Positions 1 through 7,080 of a stretch of 15,814 nucleotides of DNA are shown here, in pieces. The stretch's first letter is position 1. Each line of letters begins with the position of its first letter. Location: positions 1-15,814 of the forward strand of contig JAKAUD010000223.1 of the NCBI GenBank assembly GCA_021827885.1. The letters are read 5' to 3'. The notes under the pieces are model-generated. The model searched no databases and had not been told where the DNA came from. It worked only from the letters and a program-made list of their open reading frames with translations. Position numbers and translations under genes: made by a program. Origin of the DNA: Thermoplasmata archaeon. GTDB lineage: Archaea; Thermoplasmatota; Thermoplasmata; Thermoplasmatales; Thermoplasmataceae.

Positions 1-46
1 AAGAAAATGGACTGAAACCTTCAGGAATCCTGGTTTTTACCGAAAC

Positions 47-226
47 TCATTGCTCCCCGTAAGTCAGGAGGTTTTCTACGAAGATCTTTCCATCCTCCCT
101 CACAAATGACAGGAGGCTGCCATCAACCAGCCCAATCTCTTCCCCAACTTTTCTTGGGACAGTTATCCTGTAGGAATCCCCCTCTACATATACATCCATA
201 ACGTAAAAAATTTCCTTATTAGTCAT
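47..226 (-). CDS. AbrB/SpoVT (MazE/VapB-like) DNA-binding protein, 59 aa
   Basis: A 59-residue protein, not found by length-filtered ORF calling, starting at the ATG at 226 and ending in TGA at 47-49. Residues 11-51 follow the swapped-hairpin AbrB pattern: a short strand (DVYVEGDSYRITVP), then a basic helix start (RKVGEEIGL), then a turn with G and a second strand pair (VREDGKIFVE). This family acts as dimeric DNA-binding regulators, often as antitoxins of a linked toxin. I see no toxin: after the stop the minus strand holds only a 9-codon ORF beginning inside the overlapping ATGA, although the window ends there. It is divergent from the two-gene unit at 282 and shares its promoter region, so it may regulate that unit. 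That regulatory role is inference; the fold call is fairly sure. Confidence 0.8.
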   Translation of the reverse strand: MTNKEIFYVMDVYVEGDSYRITVPRKVGEEIGLVDGSLLSFVREDGKIFVENLLTYGEQ

Positions 227-281
227 TATTACGGGTTGACAGGTTAAAAAACCTTATGTATTCAATATGATATAATTGTGA
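227..281. promoter_or_regulatory. Divergent promoter region with a short inverted repeat
   Basis: The 55 bases between the AbrB-like gene and the 346-aa gene must hold both promoters. An inverted repeat, AGGTT at 241-245 and AACCT at 250-254 with an AAAA spacer, sits in the middle. On the minus strand its TTTTTTAA core lies about 22 bases before the AbrB-like ATG. On the plus strand TTATGTAT at 254-261 lies about 25 bases before the ATG at 282. A protein bound to the repeat would therefore touch both TATA regions. AbrB-type proteins commonly bind such sites in their own promoters; use of this one is inference. Confidence 0.45.
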
Positions 282-1322
282 ATGAACAGTTCGGATATCC
301 CTTCAAAGCGTGAATTTGAGGTTTATGTCCCAGAGTTCAATTTGCAAGGCGACGCTTTTCCATTCTACATCAAGTGGAATGGGCGTCTAGATAAGATAGT
401 TATCTCTTATTCATCTGGAGTTGCTCCGAATACCATAAATAATGTAGATGCAGAAGCCCTTAAACTGGGCAATGGTCATATGGAGGTCTCCTCTGTTGAG
501 ATAAATGGTTTCCTAAGTGGATTATTTATTGGAGTTTTTGACAAAAAACACAATGAGAAGATTGAAACCATAGTCTTTGAACTGTTTTCGAATCAGATAG
601 TCGAAAGATCAGAACAGTCAATAAAACTCTTCAGATCTGATTTAAAAGCCGAAGCGGTGCCAAAGGAGATTTTCATTGATAACAAGAAACTTCAGAAAAA
701 TGGAACAGAGATAATCATTCCGAGTAGTAAAATCATTTTTAAGAATTATGGGCTAGGAACTTCACTCGTGATCATTGATATAGAAAGTACAGGAATCAAG
801 AAGGCATTACCAAGCGATTATGAAAAAATGGAACTCCAACTAAGAGAAGACACAGAGCACGAGGTCTTGAAGGTGATAGGTAAATACCCCGACCATGAAA
901 AAATTTTATCTAACTATTTGGAACTCCTAAAATACCCTTTATCAGATACGTTCACTTCCGACGAAAAAAAAGATATATATCAAGAAGTGAAAGACCTTGT
1001 TGACGATAACGAAATTCTAAGAGAAGATTTGTTTTCAGGAATTTTGAGCGCAATTACCCGTAACACATCGTTCACGAATATATTACTAAGCTTCGTTACT
1101 TACTTAAATTCTGTTAAGCCCAGCAAAGTTCTGTTAATCAACCCTTTCATAGAGCTTGAAGTGCCTGAAGGTAACTCTGAACTAAAATTGGTACTTCATC
1201 GTACCGACCTTTCCTGGAATGACTATGATAAATTGCAATTGGAACCAATTAAAATTACAGCAACAAAGTTTTCTAGATTCAAGATTAGTGATTTGCTCAG
1301 TTTTAGTGGGGAGAGTGCTTAA
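282..1322 (+). CDS. Uncharacterised protein, 346 aa (first gene of a two-gene unit)
   Basis: I do not recognise this protein. It is soluble, with no signal peptide or membrane segment. The first 180 residues and residues 280-335 look rich in beta strands (alternating hydrophobic runs such as KVLLINPFIELEVP), with a charged, probably helical middle at about 185-265. The ATG at 282 is chosen because a TATA-like TTATGTAT lies about 25 bases upstream, fitting a leaderless transcript. Its TAA stop at 1320-1322 directly abuts the ATG of the next gene at 1323, so the two are almost certainly co-transcribed and translationally coupled. Position beside a GmrSD-like nuclease and other defence genes makes a defence role possible, but nothing in the sequence itself shows a catalytic motif. 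Confidence 0.8.
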   Translation: MNSSDIPSKREFEVYVPEFNLQGDAFPFYIKWNGRLDKIVISYSSGVAPNTINNVDAEALKLGNGHMEVSSVEINGFLSGLFIGVFDKKHNEKIETIVFELFSNQIVERSEQSIKLFRSDLKAEAVPKEIFIDNKKLQKNGTEIIIPSSKIIFKNYGLGTSLVIIDIESTGIKKALPSDYEKMELQLREDTEHEVLKVIGKYPDHEKILSNYLELLKYPLSDTFTSDEKKDIYQEVKDLVDDNEILREDLFSGILSAITRNTSFTNILLSFVTYLNSVKPSKVLLINPFIELEVPEGNSELKLVLHRTDLSWNDYDKLQLEPIKITATKFSRFKISDLLSFSGESA

Positions 1323-2288
1323 ATGAGCTCTCACATAGATCCAAAAATACTAGAACTAACGGCTGTGGCTGCCAAACCAGTGGTGGAAAGAGCCGTTAGG
1401 AAGATAGGCCAACGTGTGGAAGAGACAGAAACTGTGCTGTCAAAAGACTTTGAGATCGGAGAAAAAGAGATAAGAATCCACTGTCCAGAACGGACACAAT
1501 CATATTCCGCAACAATCTCTGTGAAGAAGGTTCCATTGCTTAAAAAAAGAGTTTATTTTAAACACGGTCGAATCAAGCGAGCATCAATTCGCCCTGTGCG
1601 TTCGTTAAAAAGAATAGATGCGATTATAGTTCATGAAGATGGTTTATCCCTCGATCTTGGCAAACTTCAGTCTGGGGAAGATTACTTTATGGAGATAGAT
1701 TATATTTTAGAAGACAGTGAATTTCTTGACAGTATAGTGGATAGGTCAACTCCCAGAGAGACACCACATTCCCCCGACCAATTTTGGATGGTTGCGTCAC
1801 TAAAACACCTTGATCTTCTCTTGTCACAATATGGTACTGTAGACCTTTACGACCTAGACTTCAGTGTGGATGTAAACATATCCCAGGATTTAGAAGCTAA
1901 AATACCTAAAGTATTCAGACAGCAAATTCAACAGCTGATAAAGGTTGCTGGACCCCTTGGAAGAGACGAACTGTTTAGAGAGTATTTTAATCTCCGGCAG
2001 CTAAAGAGTAAACCGTATGGGAAGGATGCGTTACAAAAATACCAAGAAGTGATGGATTTATTTATCCCTTCAAAATTTAAAACCTTCGTGGACGTAAGAG
2101 GTGATTTTGAGTACTTTTCCTGCGAGCGTGGAGTTGCAGAATACACTCTTGCTTTTCTATCTTATCCTAAATCGATGATCGTGACCTCAAGAACTGATTT
2201 AACTCTGAAAGAACCTATAGCAAAAGGGAGATTAATTTACAAGAATATCTCACTTCAGGAAGAGATCGAAAAAATATTATCCAAATGA
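1323..2288 (+). CDS. Uncharacterised protein, 321 aa (second gene of a two-gene unit)
   Basis: I do not recognise this protein. The start is the ATG directly after the TAA of the upstream gene, so translation probably passes from one to the other. Residues 1-35 form a charged helical leader. About 40-130 is strand-rich and basic (runs such as KKVPLLKKRVYFKHGRIKRA). About 155-250 is a helical part with aromatic residues. The last 70 residues return to strands, ending in a helical tail, EEIEKILSK. No catalytic signature, zinc site or membrane segment is visible. With the 346-aa partner it behaves as a two-component cassette. Its basic N-terminal half could suit nucleic-acid contact, but that is only a guess. 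The gene ends in TGA, which shows TGA is a normal stop here. Confidence 0.8.
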   Translation: MSSHIDPKILELTAVAAKPVVERAVRKIGQRVEETETVLSKDFEIGEKEIRIHCPERTQSYSATISVKKVPLLKKRVYFKHGRIKRASIRPVRSLKRIDAIIVHEDGLSLDLGKLQSGEDYFMEIDYILEDSEFLDSIVDRSTPRETPHSPDQFWMVASLKHLDLLLSQYGTVDLYDLDFSVDVNISQDLEAKIPKVFRQQIQQLIKVAGPLGRDELFREYFNLRQLKSKPYGKDALQKYQEVMDLFIPSKFKTFVDVRGDFEYFSCERGVAEYTLAFLSYPKSMIVTSRTDLTLKEPIAKGRLIYKNISLQEEIEKILSK

Positions 2289-2289
2289 G

Positions 2290-2526
2290 ATGCAGGCCGC
2301 ATTCATCCATTGATTATCCTCGGTGAGGATCAGGAGGAAGTTCATGAATGATCCGGCATTCAGGAATAGATTCGAAAGAAAGGAAGTTGAGGCGAAACTA
2401 GATGAGAATTGAGGAAAAGTGTTCCAAATTCTGCTGGAGCAGATCACTCTTAACTGTAAGAGATCTAACAACATTCACTTTTGTTTCAATAAATTCATTA
2501 ACCAGATCTCAAGTCAAACACTTTAG
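2290..2526 (+). pseudogene. Possible decayed reading frame (contains a 22-aa ORF at 2344-2412)
   Basis: In one plus-strand frame, codons from the ATG at 2290 to the TAG at 2524 read like protein apart from two TGA stops at 2311 and 2410. The middle piece has a good Shine-Dalgarno (AGGAGG at 2332-2337) six bases before the ATG at 2344, and encodes MNDPAFRNRFERKEVEAKL plus three residues. After the second TGA the frame continues as GKVFQILLEQITL. A charged, helical character on both sides of the stop suggests the remains of one gene, or a tiny real ORF followed by spacer. I cannot assign a family, and chance remains a fair explanation. Confidence 0.3.
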
Positions 2527-2571
2527 GAGGATAATAAAATTAATGATACTATCGAAATTTAACTTCGCAAG

Positions 2572-2579
2572 TTATAAAT
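2572..2579 (+). promoter_or_regulatory. TATA-like box for the GmrSD-like gene
   Basis: TTATAAAT is centred about 31 bases before the ATG at 2607, slightly longer than the usual archaeal TATA-to-start distance for a leaderless message. No Shine-Dalgarno precedes the ATG. The gene therefore probably has its own promoter and is not dependent on the upstream pair. Confidence 0.5.
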
Positions 2580-2606
2580 TGTTCCAATTGCATACTCTTC
2601 TACAAG

Positions 2607-4490
2607 ATGAAGAATTTTGAATCTGAATTGACAGTAAAGGATCTTTTTGCCGAAGTATTGTTTAGAATACCTGATTATCAACGAGGGTACAGCTGGGATG
2701 AGGAACAACTGGATGATATATGGGAAGACTTAGATAATCTTCATCAAACTAACGAGCATTATACTGGTTTAATTACGGTCACAGACTTCGAAAACCAGGA
2801 GGCAAAGTGGACTGGTTTCAAATCACAATATGTTATAGATGGACAGCAACGACTTACTACCTTAGTCATATTATTAAAAACGCTAATTGATAGGGCCCTT
2901 AAAATAGGAATGAAAGAGCTTGATACACGCCCCATCCATGATGTAGTTCAAAAATATCTTTATAAGGAAAATGTTAACACACCCTCATTAAAAGTAAGCA
3001 TCTTGGGGTATGCTTCTGACGACCCTTCCTACGATTATTTAAAAAGCAAAATATTAGAAATCAAAGAGCATCCCACGGAGGGCGTTCAAACTGCCTACAC
3101 TAAACGGCTTCGTTATGCCAAAAAATACTTCGAAGAGAAGGTAAAATCCTACAATGAAAGAAACATAAACGAACTATTCCAAATTATAACAAATAAGCTC
3201 GTTTTCAACCTTTATAACGTTTCTGGCGACAAAGAAGTTGCTATGATATTCGAATCAATGAATAATCGTGGGAAAAAATTAAGCGTACTTGAACTTCTCA
3301 AAAATAGGTTAATGTATCTCTCAGAGAAACTTCAGGTTAAGGACGAGAGTAAAACAGAACTAAGAGAGAAAGTGAAGAAGGCATGGAAAGTCATTTATGA
3401 GTGGCTAGGGAAAAATGAATTGCTGGACGATGACGAATTCTTGAGGGCTCACTGGATTATGTATTACAACTATGACAGAACAAAAAGCAAGGCTTTTGCT
3501 GATGACTTGCTAAACAACATATTTTCAATTAAAAAAGCTTACAGCAATGAAAATAGTTTAACGTATGAAGATATCTCCAAATATGCAGTGTCCTTGTCAG
3601 AAGCCGTAAAACACTGGTATTACATGAATTTCCCTGATAAAGCAGCTGGGCAATACGACAAAGAAATAATATATGAACTATTAAGGCTAAACAGAATTGG
3701 CTATACTGCATTTAAGCCTTTAATCATGGCAATTTTATTGGGGCATCAAGAAAAAACAGATTTTGATCTGACAGCAAAGATACTTAGAAAATGCGAAGAT
3801 TACATCTTCAAAGTCTTCGCATTATCCAATATGCAATCAAATACAGGTGATAGCCACTTTTATAGGAGAGCAAAAATGTATTTCGATGGAGAGTTGACAA
3901 AACAAGAAATTTTTAGGGATATAGAAGAGAAGGTAAATTTTTACTTCAGAATACAGAATTTCAAAGAGTTGATAGATAAAAAATTTGAGGATGACGGAGA
4001 TGGCTATTATGCCTGGAATTACATTACTTATTTTTTATTCGAGTACGATCTTTACCTGAAAGAAACAACTAGGGGTCAAGAGGGCAAAGCTATAGATTGG
4101 GCAAAATACACGGAATACAAAAAGGATTATCTTAGTATAGAACACATATACCCGCAAAAAGATGACAATGAGTGTTGGAAGAAGATTTTTGGCAAATACA
4201 ACAAGAAAAACAGGAATGCGTTAAAAAATACCTTGGGTAACTTATTACCATTATCCACACAAAGAAATTCTACTTTTCAGAATAACTGCTTCCAAGAAAA
4301 GAAGGACGACAAAAGAGGAGGGGGATATTGTGTAGGCTCCTTTAGTGAGGCTGAGGTTAATAAAATAAAGGAGTGGAATGTGGACGGCATCAAAAATAGG
4401 GGGATAAGGATGCTCGAGTTTATGGAGAAGAGGTGGAATATTTCTATAGATGACAAACTAGCGTTACTTCATTTAAAAAATGTCCAGTAA
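2607..4490 (+). CDS. GmrSD-type DUF262/DUF1524 protein, likely modification-dependent DNA endonuclease
   Basis: A 627-residue protein with both halves of the GmrSD (type IV restriction) architecture in one chain. The N-terminal DUF262 domain has its two hallmark motifs, IPDYQRGYSW at residues 21-30 and DGQQRLTTL at 78-86; this ParB/Srx-like fold binds and hydrolyses nucleotide in characterised members. A long helical middle follows (about 170-490). The C-terminal DUF1524 is an HNH-type nuclease: SIEHIYPQ with H513, then LGNLLPLS with N545, then NSTFQN around 554-559 and the usual trailing lysines. All expected motif residues are present, so it should be active. Known relatives cut phage DNA carrying modified bases such as glucosylated hydroxymethylcytosine; the target here is unknown. 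It has its own promoter and is followed by an AbiV-like gene in the same direction. Confidence 0.92.
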   Translation: MKNFESELTVKDLFAEVLFRIPDYQRGYSWDEEQLDDIWEDLDNLHQTNEHYTGLITVTDFENQEAKWTGFKSQYVIDGQQRLTTLVILLKTLIDRALKIGMKELDTRPIHDVVQKYLYKENVNTPSLKVSILGYASDDPSYDYLKSKILEIKEHPTEGVQTAYTKRLRYAKKYFEEKVKSYNERNINELFQIITNKLVFNLYNVSGDKEVAMIFESMNNRGKKLSVLELLKNRLMYLSEKLQVKDESKTELREKVKKAWKVIYEWLGKNELLDDDEFLRAHWIMYYNYDRTKSKAFADDLLNNIFSIKKAYSNENSLTYEDISKYAVSLSEAVKHWYYMNFPDKAAGQYDKEIIYELLRLNRIGYTAFKPLIMAILLGHQEKTDFDLTAKILRKCEDYIFKVFALSNMQSNTGDSHFYRRAKMYFDGELTKQEIFRDIEEKVNFYFRIQNFKELIDKKFEDDGDGYYAWNYITYFLFEYDLYLKETTRGQEGKAIDWAKYTEYKKDYLSIEHIYPQKDDNECWKKIFGKYNKKNRNALKNTLGNLLPLSTQRNSTFQNNCFQEKKDDKRGGGYCVGSFSEAEVNKIKEWNVDGIKNRGIRMLEFMEKRWNISIDDKLALLHLKNVQ

Positions 4491-4647
4491 ATTGTTTTAA
4501 TGCTCCTACTTTTCATAAAACAAAAACGATTCTAAATTGTGTGAAAGTATCGTAGAGAAAATAAGATTTGGATATGTCTTGGCTTAGGGTGTTTTTGGTG
4601 AAGTTTCTGTAACTAATATAATTTTATCCAGCATAGAAAGGCTAGTA

Positions 4648-4687
4648 CGTAGAATAACTTAAAATATAGTTCCGGTTCTATTCTACG
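4648..4687. repeat. 9-base inverted repeat upstream of the AbiV-like gene
   Basis: CGTAGAATA (4648-4656) and TATTCTACG (4679-4687) are perfect reverse complements separated by 22 AT-rich bases. They lie in the 250-base intergenic stretch 4491-4740, roughly 55-95 bases before the AbiV-like start. The arms could form a stem in RNA or be an operator for a dimeric repressor. Nothing else clear is visible in this intergenic region apart from the TATA-like box. Confidence 0.4.
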
Positions 4688-4711
4688 AAGGGTGGAAGCG
4701 TTAGGAGTAAG

Positions 4712-4719
4712 ATTAATTA
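4712..4719 (+). promoter_or_regulatory. TATA-like box for the AbiV-like gene
   Basis: ATTAATTA is centred about 26 bases before the ATG at 4741, the distance expected for a leaderless archaeal transcript. No Shine-Dalgarno stands before the start codon. This supports the ATG at 4741 and independent transcription from the upstream nuclease. Confidence 0.5.
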
Positions 4720-4740
4720 CGTGAATAAGTTTCTGTTGTA

Positions 4741-5481
4741 ATGGACTATGTATCCACGCCAGAGGGTGCTGAACTATGCATAAAAAATTCATTGAGGTTG
4801 CTGGAGGATGCCCTCAACTCAAGTTTATCATTCCCAACCGCGGGAGCGTTAAGTGAAATCGGTCTAGAAGAAGCCGCTAAGGGTTTTCTTATATTAATTT
4901 GCCTAAATAAAGCCGGTAAGATCCAAAAGGCAATATCGGTAGATTTAGACCAAGATCTCCTTAATATGGTGAAAAAAATAAATGAATTCTCTAAAAAAGT
5001 AGATTGTGAGAAACAGTTGTCTCTAGCGTTTAGAGAACATAAAGTCAAGACTGAATTCATTAGAGAAATTGGGAGTTTATTTAGCAATACCGACTTTACA
5101 AAATCTGATGCAACGAGAAGACTACTGAGTCAGTACTTGAAAGACATGGTCCCAAATCTTACGGATGATAATATTAACAGTATATTATCTAAGCCAGAAA
5201 TTTTAGATAATGTAAGATCGCAAATGATCGACATTGAGGAAGTAATAAAGGGGATTTCTGGTAGGATTAAGGAGTCTGGCTTTTACGTTGACTGGAACGG
5301 GAAGGGTTTCACGTATCCAGCGATTGAGAAGAATATAATAATAAACATGATTAAATTTTTGTTCAGCATGGTATTTGCTGCCATAAAAATCGCTGATTTA
5401 TACCAACTAAAGTTCCAGGTTCAAGCGGATTTTATTGAACTAAGCAAAAAACTTAATAATTTTAAGGCTAGACTCGCTTAG
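4741..5481 (+). CDS. AbiV-like abortive-infection protein (HEPN-related), 246 aa
   Basis: The pattern of conserved pieces matches the AbiV family. There is an N-terminal helix beginning with a small-residue-rich segment, then LSEIGLEEAAKG (residues 38-48), equivalent to the family's EE..K helix. A charged FREHKVK follows at about 97-103, and near the C-terminus GFYVDWNGKG (180-189), which resembles the family's YVD..GKG turn. AbiV of Lactococcus stops phage growth by halting translation after infection, and the family is related to all-helical HEPN proteins. R98 and H100 are the basic residues most likely to matter here. The protein is cytosolic with no signal peptide; residues 199-222 are hydrophobic but read as a core helix. 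It follows the GmrSD-like gene in the same direction with its own promoter. Family assignment comes from motif memory, not a search. Confidence 0.72.
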   Translation: MDYVSTPEGAELCIKNSLRLLEDALNSSLSFPTAGALSEIGLEEAAKGFLILICLNKAGKIQKAISVDLDQDLLNMVKKINEFSKKVDCEKQLSLAFREHKVKTEFIREIGSLFSNTDFTKSDATRRLLSQYLKDMVPNLTDDNINSILSKPEILDNVRSQMIDIEEVIKGISGRIKESGFYVDWNGKGFTYPAIEKNIIINMIKFLFSMVFAAIKIADLYQLKFQVQADFIELSKKLNNFKARLA

Positions 5482-5681
5482 TTTATATCAATCTAATTTC
5501 AAAGCACAGTTGTTTAGTTCCTTTTTGCTATTAATCAGAGGGTTATTGAAAATTTTCTATTACTATAAATTTGCTTGGTGAAAAGACGGTAAAATCTATT
5601 TCGGGTCTAATCTTGATTTTTCCATTTCTTCTCTTTTGGGTCCCAAACACTTTTGTCTTCAAAATGCACTTTGGCTTCTGG
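5482..5681. other. AT-rich spacer between two convergent genes
   Basis: The AbiV-like gene and the GNAT-HEPN gene converge on this 200-base stretch. It has several T-runs on each strand (for example CCTTTTTGC near 5521 and GATTTTTCC near 5614), which suit archaeal U-tract termination in both directions. No small gene or stable hairpin is apparent. Confidence 0.4.
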
Positions 5682-6710
5682 CTAGATATGGCTCTCTATT
5701 TCTCTTACAGAACCAATAACTTGAGCTAAATTGCATGTGCTGTCTCCAACTCTAAGTTCATGGGTGTGTATATTGAAGTGACGAAATGCACTTTTTGATT
5801 CAGGCGGTTCTTCATCTTTTTTCAATCCGCTTTTACTCCATCCCCACGGGATATTCTTTGAGTGTCTTGGAAGCCATTCTATAAGCCGCTCATCGATGTG
5901 TTCAAAAGAGTTTCTAACATCGTTTGACAGAATAGATTGCTTCTTTTTTATTCCTAAAATATTCCTTAAGACCCTCGCCCTCAGTAGGGCCCGCTTATCA
6001 GACCCATCTCTTTTGGGTGAAGGATTTGGCCAGAGTAGCTTAGAAACAATGGAAGCTGAGGACATGATAGAGTGTAGTCTAGACCATATTCGGCTATTTA
6101 GAATTCTCTTAGAATCAACATCACTAGATGGGACCTCTTTAAGAAGATTGTCAAATTCATCGTAAGCAACTAATATAGACCTACATTGTTCCCTGATCTC
6201 AATCGTAGATTCAACCAACTCACTATTCTCATAAAGCGTCTGTTCTCTATGTCTGGGACCAGTTTCAGGATTTGTTAGGCGTAAATGTAAGGTTCTTGAG
6301 TATGTAGTGAATCCTAGGTCTTCGTATAGGCGCAAAAGAGGCTTAATACTCTCGTTAATATGTGTAAATATTGTGTATAGTCCAGCTTCTTGCATTCTTT
6401 TAAAGGCGTCGTGCAATAAGAACAACCCAACATTCATATTGTAAAATTCTTTAACCACAAAGACTTCCGATATGTATCCATATTTTCTCACCCCGAAGTC
6501 ATTCAGCGGAGACTTTCCTGAAAACCAGTAAAGAAAACCTGCAAATTTATTTTCAGCTTCCGCTACCAAAAGACCATCAGTAGGTATGCACCTAATTCGC
6601 TCAGTCGAAGAAAATGGTATTAAGGGTGACTCACTGCGGTTATAATGGGAAACAATGTTTTGAAAATCAGACTCAGACCTTGGCCTAATCTTTACCGAGG
6701 AGCCAGCCAT
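5682..6710 (-). CDS. GNAT acetyltransferase fused to a C-terminal HEPN-like domain, 342 aa
   Basis: Numbering from the ATG at 6710, residues 6-146 form a GNAT fold: VKIRPRSESDF as strand 1, LLVAEAENKFAGFLYWF as the central hairpin, YISEVFVVKEFYNMNVGLFLL covering strand 4 and the acetyl-CoA loop, and LYEDLGFTTYSR as the closing element. The loop is degenerate: YNMNVG stands where Q/RxxGxG/A is usual, so catalysis is uncertain. Residues 155-290 are helical and include SNDVRNSFEHIDERLIEWL, with R266-x4-H271, the RxxxxH signature of HEPN ribonuclease-type domains. The frame is open upstream to an ATG at 6764, giving 360 aa. A TATA box at 6749-6759 overlaps those extra codons, and the fold begins just after M19, so the shorter start is preferred. 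The gene opposes all its neighbours. A combined toxin or effector role is inferred from island context. Confidence 0.75.
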   Translation of the reverse strand: MAGSSVKIRPRSESDFQNIVSHYNRSESPLIPFSSTERIRCIPTDGLLVAEAENKFAGFLYWFSGKSPLNDFGVRKYGYISEVFVVKEFYNMNVGLFLLHDAFKRMQEAGLYTIFTHINESIKPLLRLYEDLGFTTYSRTLHLRLTNPETGPRHREQTLYENSELVESTIEIREQCRSILVAYDEFDNLLKEVPSSDVDSKRILNSRIWSRLHSIMSSASIVSKLLWPNPSPKRDGSDKRALLRARVLRNILGIKKKQSILSNDVRNSFEHIDERLIEWLPRHSKNIPWGWSKSGLKKDEEPPESKSAFRHFNIHTHELRVGDSTCNLAQVIGSVREIESHI

Positions 6711-6748
6711 ATTGTATAATGTAATCTGGTATTGATTAATTGCCATCG

Positions 6749-6759
6749 TATTTATATAA
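6749..6759 (-). promoter_or_regulatory. TATA box inside the longer GNAT-HEPN reading frame
   Basis: On the minus strand the sequence reads TTATATAAATA, a near-ideal archaeal TATA box. Transcription about 25 bases downstream would begin near 6728, leaving a leader of roughly 18 bases before the ATG at 6710 and excluding the in-frame ATGs at 6764 and 6746. A weaker TTTATATGC at about 6802-6811 could serve the 6764 start, so a second promoter is not ruled out. Confidence 0.55.
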
Positions 6760-6874
6760 CACAAAACATAATTGGGGCTTTGAAGTTAAAATTAATTTTG
6801 CATATAAAAGCTCAGAAGTGCACCTAAACTTCACCGAATAACGTCTTTTAAGAGCAAAACTCAAAATTGGAGAA

Positions 6875-6884
6875 TATTTAAATA
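6875..6884 (+). promoter_or_regulatory. TATA box for the zinc-ribbon/R-M unit
   Basis: TATTTAAATA is centred 26 bases before the ATG at 6906, so the message should be leaderless. It is the best promoter ahead of the type IIG enzyme and its zinc-ribbon partner. Confidence 0.65.
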
Positions 6885-6905
6885 AGCAATCTGATATTGT
6901 TGTAC

Positions 6906-7073
6906 ATGGAATGCCCCTGCTGCAAAAACGAAGTCGTACCAGAATTATTATCCTCTTGGTCATTTAGGGAATTTCAAGTCAAGAGGTTTCTATGTCCCCG
7001 ATGCAGCCAAAAATTTAATACCTACGAACAAGCTGGTAAGGTTAAGTTCACTGTTCCTAAAGGAGATAATTAG
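6906..7073 (+). CDS. Small zinc-ribbon protein, 55 aa, preceding the type IIG R-M gene
   Basis: A short gene easily missed by length cut-offs. Residues 3-6 (CPCC) and 30-33 (CPRC) give a C-x2-C...C-x2-C zinc ribbon. RFLCPRC followed by QKFNTYE resembles the zinc ribbon at the N-terminus of the NrdR repressor, although here there is no effector domain. A TATA box lies 26 bases before the ATG. The gene ends 44 bases before the R-M gene in the same direction, so it heads that transcript. It is clearly paralogous to the 54-aa protein at 12162-12326: cysteines at identical positions and 17 of the first 41 residues identical by eye. A role as a DNA-binding regulator or accessory of the R-M enzyme is plausible but inferred. 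Confidence 0.85.
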   Translation: MECPCCKNEVVPELLSSWSFREFQVKRFLCPRCSQKFNTYEQAGKVKFTVPKGDN

Positions 7074-7080
7074 AGGTAGA

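Larger units (their letters stand above)
2289..2606. other. 318-base gene-poor interval between the unknown pair and the GmrSD-like gene
   Basis: No convincing intact gene is present on either strand. The first 120 bases look less AT-rich than the rest and contain a short plus-strand frame described separately (2290-2526). The remainder is AT-rich and carries the promoter of the gene at 2607. Overlapping frames at 2277-2474 (minus) and 2402-2620 (plus) translate to low-complexity, protein-unlike sequence. Confidence 0.6.

Noticed and set aside
1..50. Toxin gene after the AbrB-like protein
   Set aside because: The ATG overlapping its stop opens only nine codons, and no PIN or MazF start is visible before the window edge.
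2402..2620. 72-codon plus-strand frame ahead of the GmrSD-like gene
   Set aside because: Low-complexity translation that overlaps the promoter and start of a well-supported gene.
4746..5087. 113-codon minus-strand frame opposite the AbiV-like gene
   Set aside because: It is the antisense of a gene with recognisable motifs and shows no family features or promoter.
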